Assembly (NCBI GenBank): GCA_902763365.1
Contig: CACWRT010000005.1
Coordinates: 1-50,954, forward strand
Source of the DNA: an uncultured Ruminococcus sp.
GTDB taxonomy: Bacteria > Bacillota > Clostridia > Oscillospirales > Acutalibacteraceae
Reading direction: 5' to 3'
DNA: 50,954 nt
Shown: piece by piece, positions 24,271-33,596 of the stretch
Numbering within the stretch: position 1 is the stretch's first letter
How the letters are laid out: each line of letters opens with the position of its first letter
Translations under genes and position numbers: made by a program
Notes under the pieces: model-generated
The model's input: only the letters and a program-made list of their open reading frames with translations
Databases searched by the model: none
Told to the model about the DNA's origin: nothing

Positions 24271-25881
24271 CTATTCCGTATTATTGAGAAGGTTGCGGCA
24301 GGCGATGAAAATACCCGCTGAAACTATCATGTTCCATATAAACAGCGGCGCGCCAAGAAGTGTTGCCGCTATAAAGCCATAGCTGCCTGACATTGTGGAA
24401 AGCACAACAAGCCCGATAACTACCCCCGGCAAAAGGGTCAGAACTATCATTGACATATAAAATGTTATAAAAATACCGCCTGTACTGTCTATTCCCACAA
24501 GCCTTTGCGCAAGAACGTTTGCGGCAATATACAACGTTCCGAAGCTGCCGTAGGTCAGAGCGGCAGTGATTACATCTACAGGCTGTCCTCCCGCTACAAA
24601 TGCCAGTATGACAAAGGTTATTATTCCGTCAGTAAAGGGCTTGATTATTCCTGTCGCCGCAGCCATGACAAGCTTTTTTACCGCACCGTCAGGGATCAGA
24701 TAAATATACGGTTTTGTAAGCTCCTTTACCCAGTCTCCCGATGCGCTGAAAAAGAACTGTACATATGCAAGAATTATCATAGCTGACAGATATATTATCG
24801 TTGGTTCAATATCCGATTTTGCCTGCTTTATTCCGAATCCGATAACAAGCGCCACAAATATCAGTACAAATGTATTGATATTAAAGAACATGAACCGTGA
24901 TCTTCGTCCGCCCTCAAGCAAATGCTTATAAAATATAGATGAGGCTCCCCTGCCTTTGTTTATGCCCTTTTTACGCAGCTTAATCTCCTTATTGCCAAAC
25001 ATTACCTTATCGGAAAACTTTCCTTCCCGGACTGCTTCCCTGAATTCCTGATAGCTTTCTGCCTGAGAAAGAACATCTTCATAAAAATCAAGCCGTGTGA
25101 CCTTTAATAGTATTATTCCCGAAATTCCCGACAGAAAAGTAAGTACTCCGAAAACAATTATCCTTGTCAGATCCGACTCCATTATGCCGAATACAAAACC
25201 GTGCATCCATCCTACAAATGGTATGTACTCAAGCATTGGAAGTGAGATTGCAGAAAAAATGCTTTCTACACTGATACCTTTTGTAAATGAATAAATAATT
25301 ACTGTTCCCAGCGCAAAAAATGCCATGCCATATATGAAATACTTCATCACCTTTGCTCTTATGGGATGAGTGCTGGCAAGACAAAAGATCATAAGAGTCA
25401 CAAGCTGGACCAGAATAAGCATCAGCGCAATACCTATTATGAGGACCGCCGCCTGGGAAACCGTCACCCTGAACATTTTGATTATCATTCCGCCGTATGC
25501 CGCAAAAGTCACAACAAGTACAAGCATGGACGCAAGCTGACGGCCTATACCGTATACTAATATTTTTTTCGGGGATACGGGCGCAACAAACAGATTATTG
25601 ACATCGCTCAGGGAAAAAAAGCTTGTCCCCGAACTCAGACCTTTCAGCATGATTGGTATGCTTATGAAAAACAGTACTGCAAGATATGCTCCCGAAAGTA
25701 ATCTGGGATCGCTGAATATTTCCGAATTTCCCAGGTCATCCCCTGCCGTGTATCCTCTGACTGCGCCGTATATCATGCTGACTGCAACAAAAGCGTACAG
25801 TATAAATTTCAGCGGATGACGGAGAGTATCAAGTATCTCATTCTTGACTGTCTTTCTCAGCAAATATAAAATCGAATTCAC
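24271..25881 (-). CDS. ABC exporter permease, about 12 membrane helices
   Basis: 536 residues, with about a dozen hydrophobic segments. It starts YLLRKTVKNEILDTLRHPLK, contains the cytoplasmic motif FSLSDVNNLFVAPVSPKKIL, and a central basic loop (KVMFGNKEIKLRKKGINKG). It matches the 'putative ABC exporter' family of Firmicutes (ABC-2 type). The ATG overlaps the stop of the ATPase gene by 4 bases, so the two form one transporter: the permease forms the channel and the ATPase supplies energy. The substrate cannot be predicted. It is the last gene of an operon that includes the Hpt and REC-EAL genes. Confidence 0.85.
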   Translation of the reverse strand: MNSILYLLRKTVKNEILDTLRHPLKFILYAFVAVSMIYGAVRGYTAGDDLGNSEIFSDPRLLSGAYLAVLFFISIPIMLKGLSSGTSFFSLSDVNNLFVAPVSPKKILVYGIGRQLASMLVLVVTFAAYGGMIIKMFRVTVSQAAVLIIGIALMLILVQLVTLMIFCLASTHPIRAKVMKYFIYGMAFFALGTVIIYSFTKGISVESIFSAISLPMLEYIPFVGWMHGFVFGIMESDLTRIIVFGVLTFLSGISGIILLKVTRLDFYEDVLSQAESYQEFREAVREGKFSDKVMFGNKEIKLRKKGINKGRGASSIFYKHLLEGGRRSRFMFFNINTFVLIFVALVIGFGIKQAKSDIEPTIIYLSAMIILAYVQFFFSASGDWVKELTKPYIYLIPDGAVKKLVMAAATGIIKPFTDGIITFVILAFVAGGQPVDVITAALTYGSFGTLYIAANVLAQRLVGIDSTGGIFITFYMSMIVLTLLPGVVIGLVVLSTMSGSYGFIAATLLGAPLFIWNMIVSAGIFIACRNLLNNTE

Positions 25882-26597
25882 TGTGCATCAGCCCCCGTTT
25901 GTTTCTTCTCGGTTATATTGAAGAACAGCTCCTCAAGGTTTTCTCCGCTTTCTTCCACAAACCTTCTTGTACGTTCAGCTTCGATCTTCCCGTTCATCAT
26001 TATGAAAACCTTGTCCCATATATCCTCAACACTTTCAAGCATATGTGTGGATATGATAATAGTCGTACCATTTTTCTTCATCTCACCCAGCATGGCTTTC
26101 AGTTCCTTGATAGCATGGGGATCAAGTCCAACAAGAGGCTCATCAAACAATACGACCTTTGGCTCGATCAGCATGGCGCAGCAGATACTTATCTTTTGCT
26201 GCATTCCTTTTGACAGCTCTTTTCCCAGCTTATCCCTTTTATCCGTAAGCTCAAGCCTGCTCATCAGCTCTTCCGCGCGTTTTTCCCAATCCTCAAGTCT
26301 GTATGCTCTTGCAATGAATTCCATATGCTCCCATACCGTAAGAAGCTCAAAGGGCGCAGGTATCTCGGGTACATAACCCAGTATTTTTTTTGCGTCTATG
26401 CTTTTATTATTAAATCCGCATATTTCAATCTCGCCGTCAAACCTCAGCAGTCCTGCGATACATTTTATGGCAGTAGATTTGCCTGCGCCGTTCGGTCCTG
26501 CAAGCACGGCAGTTTCACCGTCATTTACTATAAAGCTAAGATTATCATTAGCGACAAAACGATGATATTTTTTTGTCAGATGTGACACATTCAGCAA
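25878..26597 (-). CDS. ABC transporter ATP-binding protein
   Basis: 239 residues with a complete nucleotide-binding domain: Walker A GPNGAGKST (about 35-43), Q-loop region GYVPEIPAPFELLTV, signature LSKGMQQK, Walker B VVLFDEPLVGLDP, and switch His in ISTHMLE. The start is TTG at 26597, chosen because AGAGGTG lies 7 bases upstream; the next in-frame ATG/GTG lies inside the first strand. It pairs with the overlapping permease gene and acts at the cytoplasmic face of the membrane. It lies 29 bases after the Hpt gene, in one likely operon. Confidence 0.93.
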   Translation of the reverse strand: MLNVSHLTKKYHRFVANDNLSFIVNDGETAVLAGPNGAGKSTAIKCIAGLLRFDGEIEICGFNNKSIDAKKILGYVPEIPAPFELLTVWEHMEFIARAYRLEDWEKRAEELMSRLELTDKRDKLGKELSKGMQQKISICCAMLIEPKVVLFDEPLVGLDPHAIKELKAMLGEMKKNGTTIIISTHMLESVEDIWDKVFIMMNGKIEAERTRRFVEESGENLEELFFNITEKKQTGADAQ

Positions 26598-26626
26598 CTT
26601 ACTACACCTCTTTTACAAAATACCTG

Positions 26627-26971
26627 TCACTGATCCGCCATGGTCCGCAGAACTTCCATTTTATCCTTCGCGTCCTTTATCAGTACTGAATAATCGGTCA
26701 TTGTTCTGCTTCTCAGCATTTCTGTCATTTCCGTCACCGGCCCGGTAATGGGATCAAGAGAAAGATTTGATGCCATACCTTTAAGCGCATGAGCCGCCTC
26801 AAAGGCTTTATCAAGATCGTTGTCTTTCAATGCTTTTTCAAGCTGGTCAAGTCTTGTGTCTCCCAAAAAAGACGATACAAGCATCATATAGAAGCCTTCA
26901 TCTCCCATACAGCGTCCGATTCCTTCTTCTGTATTCGCTCCGAATTTTTTAAGATCATCAACAGTCAGCAT
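26627..26971 (-). CDS. Histidine phosphotransfer (Hpt) domain protein
   Basis: 114 residues forming a single four-helix Hpt domain. The phosphorylatable His is in KAFEAAHALKGMASNLSL, the classic HxLKG motif. Stand-alone Hpt proteins pass phosphate between a hybrid kinase and a response regulator. The neighbour immediately upstream in the operon is a REC-containing protein, an obvious phosphorelay partner, though no histidine kinase is present in the window. A good ribosome binding site (GGGAGGG) lies before the ATG. Confidence 0.9.
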   Translation of the reverse strand: MLTVDDLKKFGANTEEGIGRCMGDEGFYMMLVSSFLGDTRLDQLEKALKDNDLDKAFEAAHALKGMASNLSLDPITGPVTEMTEMLRSRTMTDYSVLIKDAKDKMEVLRTMADQ

Positions 26972-26998
26972 TTTTTACCCTCCCGGCTTAATATTTCT

Positions 26999-28710
26999 TT
27001 ATTTTGACAAGCTTATCTCTTTCTCAATAAGATCTGCAAATTTTTCGGGCGGTACAGGTTTTGAAAAGTAATATCCCTGTATTATATCACATCCCAGCTC
27101 TTTTAAAAGCCTGTACTGCTCTTCCTTCTCCACTCCCTCGGCTATTACGGGAACCGAAAGGAATGAAGCTATGTCTATCATTATCTCTACCATGCGGGCA
27201 TTTTTTTATCCTCACAGATATTTTGCACGAATACCATATCAAGCTTCAGCGCATCTATTGGCATTGACGCAAGCATATTCAAGGATGAATACCCGGAGCC
27301 GAAATCATCCATTTCGATATGAAAGCCCTTTTCCCTGAGTGACTGAACTGTACTTATCATCTGAGAAGAATTGTCCGTATATGCAGACTCTGTTATCTCA
27401 AGAAAACATTCCGACGGGTCGATATCCGACTCACCTGCAATATTCAGAAGCTCATCCCCAAGATCAGGATCAAACAGATCTACCCTCGATACATTCACTG
27501 ATACAGGCAAGGTAATATCAAAACTGTCTTTCCATTCCCTTATCTGATGCGCGGCTTCTCTCCAGACATATTTATCAAGCTTATGTATAAGTCCGTTTTC
27601 TTCAAAAAGCGGTATGAACACTCCCGGACTTATAAAACCGAATTCGGGATGCTGCCATCTTATCAGCGCTTCCGCGCTTTTCAGTACAGGTCTGTCTCCT
27701 TTTATGTTATATTTCGGCTGATAGTGGACCTTGAACTGTCTTTCTCTGATAGCATTATCCATCTCTGACAAAAGCTTCTCGGAGAAAAGCTCTTTTTCAT
27801 GCATTGAATCATCATAGTATGCGAGATGATTTTTATACCCTGCTTTCTGGATGCTTTTAATCGGGTTGCAGGCATGAAATGCCCTGTCAAAACGTTCCTC
27901 TATATTCAACTCTGTATCAGCAAAGGAATATATACCCATTCGCAGATTAATATGATCATTTCCGGCTGAGTCCCATATCCTTCCCGCAAGTTCATCTATA
28001 ATTCCGTCATAATCATCCTGATGCTCTATGTAAATATAAAAGCTGTCCGCATCACTGCGGCAAGCCATTCCGCTTTTGTTTTTTAAAAGCCTGCGTATCT
28101 CATGACCGATCATACCAAGAACCTTATCGCCATAGCTGCGGCCGTATATCTCATTAAGAAAGTGAAAACGGTTTATATTCAAAGCAACCGCATCCATCGG
28201 TATCCCGGGAAAATATTTATCGTGTCTTTCGCAATATCTGTAAAAATACTGCCTTGTATACAGACCCGAAATGATATCATTTTCTGTGTCATTTATTATT
28301 TTACTGCCTTCGGAAAGCTCTATAGATCTGCCAACCCTTGCAAGGATAACATCCGGCATATCATAAGGTTTGGGAATAAAATCTACCGCGCCAAGTCTGA
28401 GGCATTTTACTTCCGCATTCTTTTCTGATGTAAGCACTATAACAGGTATCCGTCTGAGTTCGGGATCGCTTTGAATTACAGAAAGAAACTCATAACCGTC
28501 CATTCCCGGCATAATAAGATCAAGCAGGATAAGAGAAATCATTTCTTTTTCATTCTTTACCTTACTTAATGCTTCGACTCCGTTTTCGGCATAAATAACA
28601 TCATAATCACGGCTTACAATATAACCTAAAAGCTGCCTGTTGATCATTTCATCATCTACGACCATTACACGCCGTCTTATCTTTTCCTTGATCTGTGATC
28701 GTTCAGTCAT
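26999..28710 (-). pseudogene. REC-GGDEF(degenerate)-EAL c-di-GMP protein, frameshifted at an A7 tract
   Basis: From ATG 28710 (AAAGAGGTAG upstream): REC domain (about 15-130; VMVVDDE, LILLDLIMPGMDG with the phospho-Asp, LTSEK, PKPYD); GGDEF domain (about 145-290) with the signature replaced by SDADS, so no cyclase activity is expected; EAL domain from about 305 (AEALIRWQHP, LEITES, MDDFGSGYSSL, LKLDMVFV). Translation then runs off frame after EDKK and stops at 27187. If the run of seven A (27201-27207) had six, it would read EDKNARMVEIMIDIASF and continue VIAEGVE and GYYFSKP to 26999, giving a complete EAL domain and a protein of about 570 residues. The catalytic Glu of VIAEGVE is thus lost in the present frame. 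It may be a phase-variable switch, a slippage site, a pseudogene or a sequence error. Confidence 0.85.
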
Positions 28711-28796
28711 AATGATCTACCTCTTTGTAAGGCAATATTTCAGCTGTACGTAAATCTGCCGAAGTATTGTCATCTACACTTCACATATCCGTTTTA

Positions 28797-29285
28797 TTAT
28801 TCTCGGTTCGCTTTATAAATAAGTGATACACAATGTGCTGCTACTCCTTCAAGATGTCCCGTGAAACCAAGCCTTTCCTCAGTCGTAGCCTTGACGCTTA
28901 CGGCGCTTGTGTCTGTTTTCATTGCAACTGCTATATTTTTGCGCATAGCGTTTATATACGGTCTGAGTTTGGGCGCCTGCGCAACTATAGTGGCGTCAAT
29001 ATTTGAGATCTCATATCCGTTCAGTCTTAAAAGGTCTGCTACGTGTTCAAGCAGTTTGAGACTGTCAGCGCCTCTGTATTTTTCATCTGTATCGGGAAAA
29101 TGCTGGCCTATGTCACCCATAGCAGCGGCTCCCAGCAGAGAATCCATTATTGCGTGTACAACTACATCCGCATCTGAATGTCCTGAAAGTCCTTTGCCGA
29201 AAGGAATATCCACTCCGCCAAGTATAAGCTTTCTTCCCGCCGCATAACGATGTACGTCATATCCGTGACCTACTCTGAAATTCAT
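28797..29285 (-). CDS. ispF: 2-C-methyl-D-erythritol 2,4-cyclodiphosphate synthase
   Basis: 162 residues, the usual length. It catalyses cyclisation of CDP-methylerythritol 2-phosphate in the MEP (non-mevalonate) isoprenoid pathway, in the cytoplasm as a trimer. Visible motifs: N-terminal GHGYDVHRY with the metal-binding Asp and His, [15 protein letters not shown], the [13 protein letters not shown] loop, and the C-terminal [15 protein letters not shown]. The start is ATG with AGGGGTGATA upstream. It is 4 bases from the SGNH-hydrolase gene, so the two are probably co-transcribed. No ispD is visible in the window. Confidence 0.97.
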   Translation of the reverse strand: MNFRVGHGYDVHRYAAGRKLILGGVDIPFGKGLSGHSDADVVVHAIMDSLLGAAAMGDIGQHFPDTDEKYRGADSLKLLEHVADLLRLNGYEISNIDATIVAQAPKLRPYINAMRKNIAVAMKTDTSAVSVKATTEERLGFTGHLEGVAAHCVSLIYKANRE

Positions 29286-29289
29286 ATTA

Positions 29290-29994
29290 TCACCCCTGAA
29301 TTATTTTTTTAAGCTGCTCTATCATTGTTTCTCCGAGTACTTTCTGTCCTTTTTCATTAAGATGTATGCCGTCTGTGCAAAGATAATCGGAATAATTTCT
29401 TATCTCAAGAAAACTTGTACGGACATCCATAAGTGCAGTATCAAGCTCTTTTGCAGTAATATCGGCTGTATGTGAATAAAGCTCCTGTGTTCTGTATATT
29501 ATCTGTTTTTCCCTGAGCCAGCGCAGCACATTCTCCGGGTCTGTTTCCTCATCCCGGCAGAACCAGTCAAAATATTTATCGGCGCTTATGGGGGGAAGAT
29601 TCATTATTACAGGTATACTTCCCGATTCACGAAGAAGATTTATTACTTTTACAATACTTTCCTTGTACTCATTTCTCGTTGTATTCGGTATATGCTCGGA
29701 CAGGTATGCTGCCGATACGTCCTTCCATTTGAAATCACAGTCATTTCCGCCGAATTCTATTATGGTCATATCTGCTGCTTTGCCCGAGATAATATGCCTT
29801 TTTATCTGTTCTTCTCCTCTGTTTATTGTATTGCCAAAGCGTGAGTAATTTTTGAATGTAATGTCTGTAAATTCCTCTTCAAGTATCTTTACAGCGCTGA
29901 GCTTTGCTGGGCGGTACTTTTTTTCATCATCGCTGTACACTATACCTTTGAGTATAGAATCGCCCCATATATCAATTGTCTTTATCGGTTTCAT
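29290..29994 (-). CDS. SGNH/GDSL-type hydrolase
   Basis: 234 residues from the ATG at 29994, preceded by AAGAAGG; a longer frame upstream is rejected because its first 79 residues look non-coding and lack a ribosome binding site. The block I Ser is in [11 protein letters not shown], block III in [13 protein letters not shown], and block V in [12 protein letters not shown] (Asp-x2-His). The family hydrolyses ester bonds in carbohydrates or lipids. No signal peptide is seen, so it is likely cytoplasmic. The substrate is unknown. Confidence 0.88.
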   Translation of the reverse strand: MKPIKTIDIWGDSILKGIVYSDDEKKYRPAKLSAVKILEEEFTDITFKNYSRFGNTINRGEEQIKRHIISGKAADMTIIEFGGNDCDFKWKDVSAAYLSEHIPNTTRNEYKESIVKVINLLRESGSIPVIMNLPPISADKYFDWFCRDEETDPENVLRWLREKQIIYRTQELYSHTADITAKELDTALMDVRTSFLEIRNYSDYLCTDGIHLNEKGQKVLGETMIEQLKKIIQG

Positions 29995-30160
29995 AGGCAA
30001 TACCTTCTTTCTTTTAAGTATATGATCCGGCATCGGTATAAAATAATTCCCGAAGCTTTGAGAATTATTGGTTTCACAAATTATCGGCAGCGGAATAATA
30101 AAAAGACACAAACCGTGATACGGTGAATTATGCGTAAGATAAAAGCTTTGTAAGTCAGAA

Positions 30161-31111
30161 TCAGGAATGCAGGCTCTTAGCGGGAGAATAGTTAACAAGA
30201 AATATTCCGCCGCATACAAGAATAAGAGCAATAAGATTTACAGGCGTTAAAATATTTTCTCCGAGAAAAATACCTGACCACATTGTTCCGAATACCGGTA
30301 TAAGCAGATTATATACCGCAACACGGCTCACAGTATTCTTTTTAAGAAGGTCTGTCCATATCATAAAGGCAACGCCTGCCATTACTGCAAGATATATAAG
30401 CACTAACCAGCCTGTTACAGATCCCCGTGTCAGATCTCCTCCGAATGCAAGCCCTGTAATTATCAGTCCTGTCCCTCCTGATATAAGCTGCCATGCCGCC
30501 GCAAATGAAGGAGTCCTTTCGCCTGATGTTACCTTTTTGCTGACGAGATTTCCTGCTGCTCCCGAAAGATTTGAAAGCAGTACAAGTCCGTCCCCCGAAA
30601 ATGTAAAGCCGCCCAGTCCGCCGTCATTGAATGTCATAAACAATATACCCGAAACTCCCACAATACATCCGGCTGTCTTTTTCATGCTGATATAATCGCC
30701 TTTAAAAAACAGCGGCGATACAAGAACCGTTGCAAAGGCTGCAACGGATGTATAAAGAGCAGATTTTGTTCCCGATACGGCAGATATACCGAGATACAAC
30801 AGCAGATACTGGAGAAATGTCTGGAAAAAACCCAGTGACAAAACAGGTAATATATCACTGCGTCCGGGTATTATCCTTATTTTATCTGATCTGCCGCATA
30901 CCATTATCAACAGAACAATTATTCCTGCAATAAAAAATCTTGCTCCTGCAAAAAGCAGTTTTGACCCCACATCTGCGCTGCCAATTTGAAAAAAGCCATA
31001 TCCCGACTTTATCGCAGGAAACGCCGTTCCCCACAGCAATGTACAGAATACGGCAGGGATCATCAGCTTCAGCACAGTATTTTCGGAAGGTGTATTATTT
31101 TTTACTTTCAA
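30161..31111 (-). CDS. DMT-superfamily (EamA) transporter
   Basis: About 316 residues from a TTG start at 31111, preferred because AAAGGAG lies 8 bases upstream; a GTG at 31150 overlaps the neighbouring gene and lacks a ribosome binding site. Ten hydrophobic helices in two EamA repeats: the first opens with MIPAVFCTLLWGTAFPAIKS, the second with LLSNLSGAAGNLVSKK. The ends GILFMTFND and GGIFLVNYSP are typical. Such proteins export amino acids or other metabolites across the cytoplasmic membrane; the substrate cannot be read from the sequence. Confidence 0.88.
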   Translation of the reverse strand: MKVKNNTPSENTVLKLMIPAVFCTLLWGTAFPAIKSGYGFFQIGSADVGSKLLFAGARFFIAGIIVLLIMVCGRSDKIRIIPGRSDILPVLSLGFFQTFLQYLLLYLGISAVSGTKSALYTSVAAFATVLVSPLFFKGDYISMKKTAGCIVGVSGILFMTFNDGGLGGFTFSGDGLVLLSNLSGAAGNLVSKKVTSGERTPSFAAAWQLISGGTGLIITGLAFGGDLTRGSVTGWLVLIYLAVMAGVAFMIWTDLLKKNTVSRVAVYNLLIPVFGTMWSGIFLGENILTPVNLIALILVCGGIFLVNYSPAKSLHS

Positions 31112-31139
31112 AAAAGCGATCTCCTTTTGATTTCCCGGT

Positions 31140-31463
31140 TTATTCCACACTGTATTTTACGGTTATATGACGCCTGAAAAGCTCCGGCTTTGCAAGCTCC
31201 AGCATTTTAACAAAGCCTTCATCATACTGATGCAGGAAATTTATCTCTATTACAAATTCCGTAAATTCTTTATCCGGAAATCTTTCTGCATAACCTTTAT
31301 TATCAATAAAACGTATATATGTATTAAGCTTATCCTGGAGCATCTGCAAATGTGCCACCTGATATTTATCCCATCTCAGGTGGTCTGTTATAAGCATTAT
31401 AAGCATATTGTCTTTAGCCGCAATAGCGTCTATTTTTTTAGGATCGCTGACAGACATTTTCAT
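31140..31463 (-). CDS. DUF6572-type hypothetical protein
   Basis: 107 residues starting SVSDPKKIDAIAAKDNMLIM, then LITDHLRWDKYQVAHLQMLQ, as in the DUF6572 family (small cytoplasmic proteins of unknown role). The start has AGGGAGA upstream. It lies 17 bases after yqeG and 28 before the transporter, so they are likely one transcript. No catalytic motif is evident. Confidence 0.75.
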   Translation of the reverse strand: MKMSVSDPKKIDAIAAKDNMLIMLITDHLRWDKYQVAHLQMLQDKLNTYIRFIDNKGYAERFPDKEFTEFVIEINFLHQYDEGFVKMLELAKPELFRRHITVKYSVE

Positions 31464-31480
31464 TCTCCCTTTAAAAAAAT

Positions 31481-31978
31481 TTATGTTTTATCGGAATACA
31501 GTTTTTTTCTTATTCCTACCTCAAGCTTTCTTCTTATCCATATGGTCAGTCCCTTTTCTTCGGATCTGGGCTCAAGGAGTATGGACTGCATTCCCGCAAG
31601 ATTTGCTCCCAGTACATCGGTATAGATCTGATCCCCCACCACAACTACTGCTTTAGGTTTCTCGTGCAGCTTCTTCTTTGCTCTGTTGAACCCTATGGGA
31701 AAGGGCTTCATGCTCATTGCAACACAATCAAGACCAACAGACTCTGAAAACGGTGTTATTCTTGAATGAAAATTGTTTGAACATATAACCACTGCAAAAC
31801 CGCTGTTCTTGATCGTATCTATCCACTGCTGTACACCTTCATAGGGCGTTTTTTCCGTGGGCGGGGCAAGAGTATTATCTACATCAAGCAGAATTGCATC
31901 TATACCCATTTCCTTCAAAAGCTCGGGCGTGATCTCGGTGACCTTCCTGAGTGCAACTGTAGGCGTCAGTAATCCCAT
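31481..31978 (-). CDS. yqeG: YqeG-family HAD IIIA phosphatase
   Basis: 165 residues. HAD motif I is DAILLDVDNTLAPP (nucleophile Asp and Asp+2), motif II VVICSNNF, the Lys in SMKPFPIGFNRAKKK, and motif III VVVGDQIYTDVLGANLAGM. The family matches B. subtilis YqeG and eukaryotic PGP phosphatases (GEP4-like). It probably dephosphorylates a phosphorylated metabolite or lipid such as phosphatidylglycerophosphate (inference from the family). The ribosome binding site is AGGGAGATAG. Confidence 0.92.
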   Translation of the reverse strand: MGLLTPTVALRKVTEITPELLKEMGIDAILLDVDNTLAPPTEKTPYEGVQQWIDTIKNSGFAVVICSNNFHSRITPFSESVGLDCVAMSMKPFPIGFNRAKKKLHEKPKAVVVVGDQIYTDVLGANLAGMQSILLEPRSEEKGLTIWIRRKLEVGIRKKLYSDKT

Positions 31979-32021
31979 TTCTATCTCCCTGTCCTGTAAC
32001 TTTATTTTTTGTTATTAACTA

Positions 32022-32618
32022 TTACCTGTAAAGATGATGTTCTGTTATATATATCTCAACCTTCGGATCAACAAGACCCGCGATACTTTCTCCCGATCTT
32101 ACCTTTTTTCTTATCTCCGTAGATGAAACGGTCATTATTTTTTTATCCAGTATCCTTGTCTTTGCTCCAAGAGTCCCGAGATACTCAGCCTGTCTTACAA
32201 GAGAACTGATATCATCATCATTTCTCGGAACACCGCATATTGTGCAAAGCTTATATATTACCTCAGGCTTTTTCCATTCATGAATGGTCAAAAACATATC
32301 CGCTCCTGTGATAAGGTATATCTCATCATCGGGACAAAGTGATGAAAGCTCTTTCAGTGTAAGGTATGTATAGCTTGCTCCGTGACGTTTTATCTCGATA
32401 TTGCTTACCTCAAAGCCTTCTATGCCCTTTGCCGCAAGACAGCACATCTCAAAGCGCTGATCGGGAAATACGGGAGTATCCACAAATTTGTGCGGCGCTA
32501 TATATGACGGCATTATAAGCAGCCTGTCAAGTCCGAGTTCACTGTAAAACGCTTTTGCAAGCTCTATATGGCCGTTATGGATGGGATTAAAGCTGCCGCC
32601 GAATAATCCGATTTTCAT
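32022..32618 (-). CDS. nadD: Nicotinate-nucleotide adenylyltransferase
   Basis: About 198 residues from ATG 32618 with CGGAG 8 bases upstream; a GTG at 32627 overlaps that ribosome binding site and is less likely. Nucleotidyltransferase motifs: GLFGGSFNPIHNGHIEL (H-x-G-H) and SSTEIRKKVRSGES (ISST-type motif). It makes nicotinate adenine dinucleotide from NaMN and ATP in NAD biosynthesis. It lies next to yhbY, as in many Firmicutes; here the usual yqeK and rsfS do not follow. Confidence 0.96.
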   Translation of the reverse strand: MKIGLFGGSFNPIHNGHIELAKAFYSELGLDRLLIMPSYIAPHKFVDTPVFPDQRFEMCCLAAKGIEGFEVSNIEIKRHGASYTYLTLKELSSLCPDDEIYLITGADMFLTIHEWKKPEVIYKLCTICGVPRNDDDISSLVRQAEYLGTLGAKTRILDKKIMTVSSTEIRKKVRSGESIAGLVDPKVEIYITEHHLYR

Positions 32619-32661
32619 TATTATCACTCCGTTCTATGCTGTCTGAATGTCTTTTCTTTTA

Positions 32662-32970
32662 TTATCTTTTCTTCTTTGCTTTCGGCAATTCTATTTTAGG
32701 CGCTTCCGGATTTCTGCGGAAAAGTACAAATTTTGATCCTATTACCTGTACTACATCACACTGTGTTTCTGCCGCTATATGTTCGGCTGCCTCCCTCGGT
32801 GTAATATCGGCTGTTTCAAGTACCTTGCCTTTTATAAGCTCCCTTGCTGTCATAGCGTCATCGGCCTGTTTTATTATCTGTCCGCTCATGCCGCCCTTTC
32901 CTACATATACAATGGTATCAATATCGGTCGCAAGAGAGCGCAGAAATGCCCTCTGTTTACTTGTCAGCAT
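32662..32970 (-). CDS. yhbY: YhbY/CRM-domain RNA-binding protein
   Basis: 102 residues: LTSKQRAFLRSLATDIDTIV, VGKGGMSGQIIKQ (the GxxG RNA-binding loop of the CRS1-YhbY fold), then VLETADITPREAAEHIA and VIGSKFVLFRRNPEAP, with a basic tail. YhbY associates with pre-50S ribosomes and helps assembly. The start has AAAGAGGAAA upstream. It is in the nadD-yhbY-rdgB cluster. Confidence 0.95.
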   Translation of the reverse strand: MLTSKQRAFLRSLATDIDTIVYVGKGGMSGQIIKQADDAMTARELIKGKVLETADITPREAAEHIAAETQCDVVQVIGSKFVLFRRNPEAPKIELPKAKKKR

Positions 32971-32996
32971 TATATTTCCTCTTTCCTTGTGATTAT

Positions 32997-33578
32997 TTAT
33001 ATCTCTTGTCTTAACAGTTCGCTCAACTCACGAAGAGCTTTTCCTCTATGACTCATAGCGTCCTTCTGTGTATCGGTCAGCTCAGCAAAAGTCTTATTGC
33101 CCTCAACGAAAAATATGGGATCATAACCGAAACCGTTATTGCCTCTCGGGGCAAATCCTATATTGCCGTCACACTGACCGTATGCAAATATCTTTCTTCC
33201 GTCGGGAAACGCGCAGCATATTACGCAGGCAAAATGCGCAGCCCTGTTTTCGCTTCCCGTAGCCGCAAGCTCGCCTATGAGCTTATTAATCTTGTCTTCA
33301 TCCGTATCGGCATATCTTGCGGAGTATACTCCCGGGCGACCGCCCAGCGCATCCACCATCAATCCAGAATCATCTGCAATAGACGGCAATCCTGTCTTAT
33401 TCAGCGCGGCTTCTGCCTTCAGTTCGGCATTTTCTTTGAATGTCATTCCTGTTTCTTCCACATCGTCAAGTGAAATACCAAGCTGCTCTGCTGTTTTTAC
33501 ACTTACTCCCAGGGGCTTTAATATTCTTTCAAGTTCTTCGGCTTTTTTTTGATTATTTGATGCGATTACAAAGTTCAT
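32997..33578 (-). CDS. rdgB: XTP/dITP diphosphatase (RdgB/HAM1 family)
   Basis: 193 residues. Motifs: VIASNNQKKAEELERIL (substrate loop), GLPSIADDSGLMVDALGG (catalytic Asp), and a C-terminal FGYDPIFFVEGNKTFAELT and MSHRGKALREL. It removes non-canonical purine nucleotides (XTP, dITP) by pyrophosphohydrolysis. The gap to ftsY is 18 bases, so they are probably one transcript; the ribosome binding site is GTGAGGTC. Confidence 0.97.
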   Translation of the reverse strand: MNFVIASNNQKKAEELERILKPLGVSVKTAEQLGISLDDVEETGMTFKENAELKAEAALNKTGLPSIADDSGLMVDALGGRPGVYSARYADTDEDKINKLIGELAATGSENRAAHFACVICCAFPDGRKIFAYGQCDGNIGFAPRGNNGFGYDPIFFVEGNKTFAELTDTQKDAMSHRGKALRELSELLRQEI

Positions 33579-33596
33579 TTATATCGACCTCACTTA

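Noticed and set aside
29995-30231. N-terminal 79-codon extension of the SGNH hydrolase
   Set aside because: Lacks a ribosome binding site and homologous character; the ATG at 29994 has AAGAAGG at good spacing.
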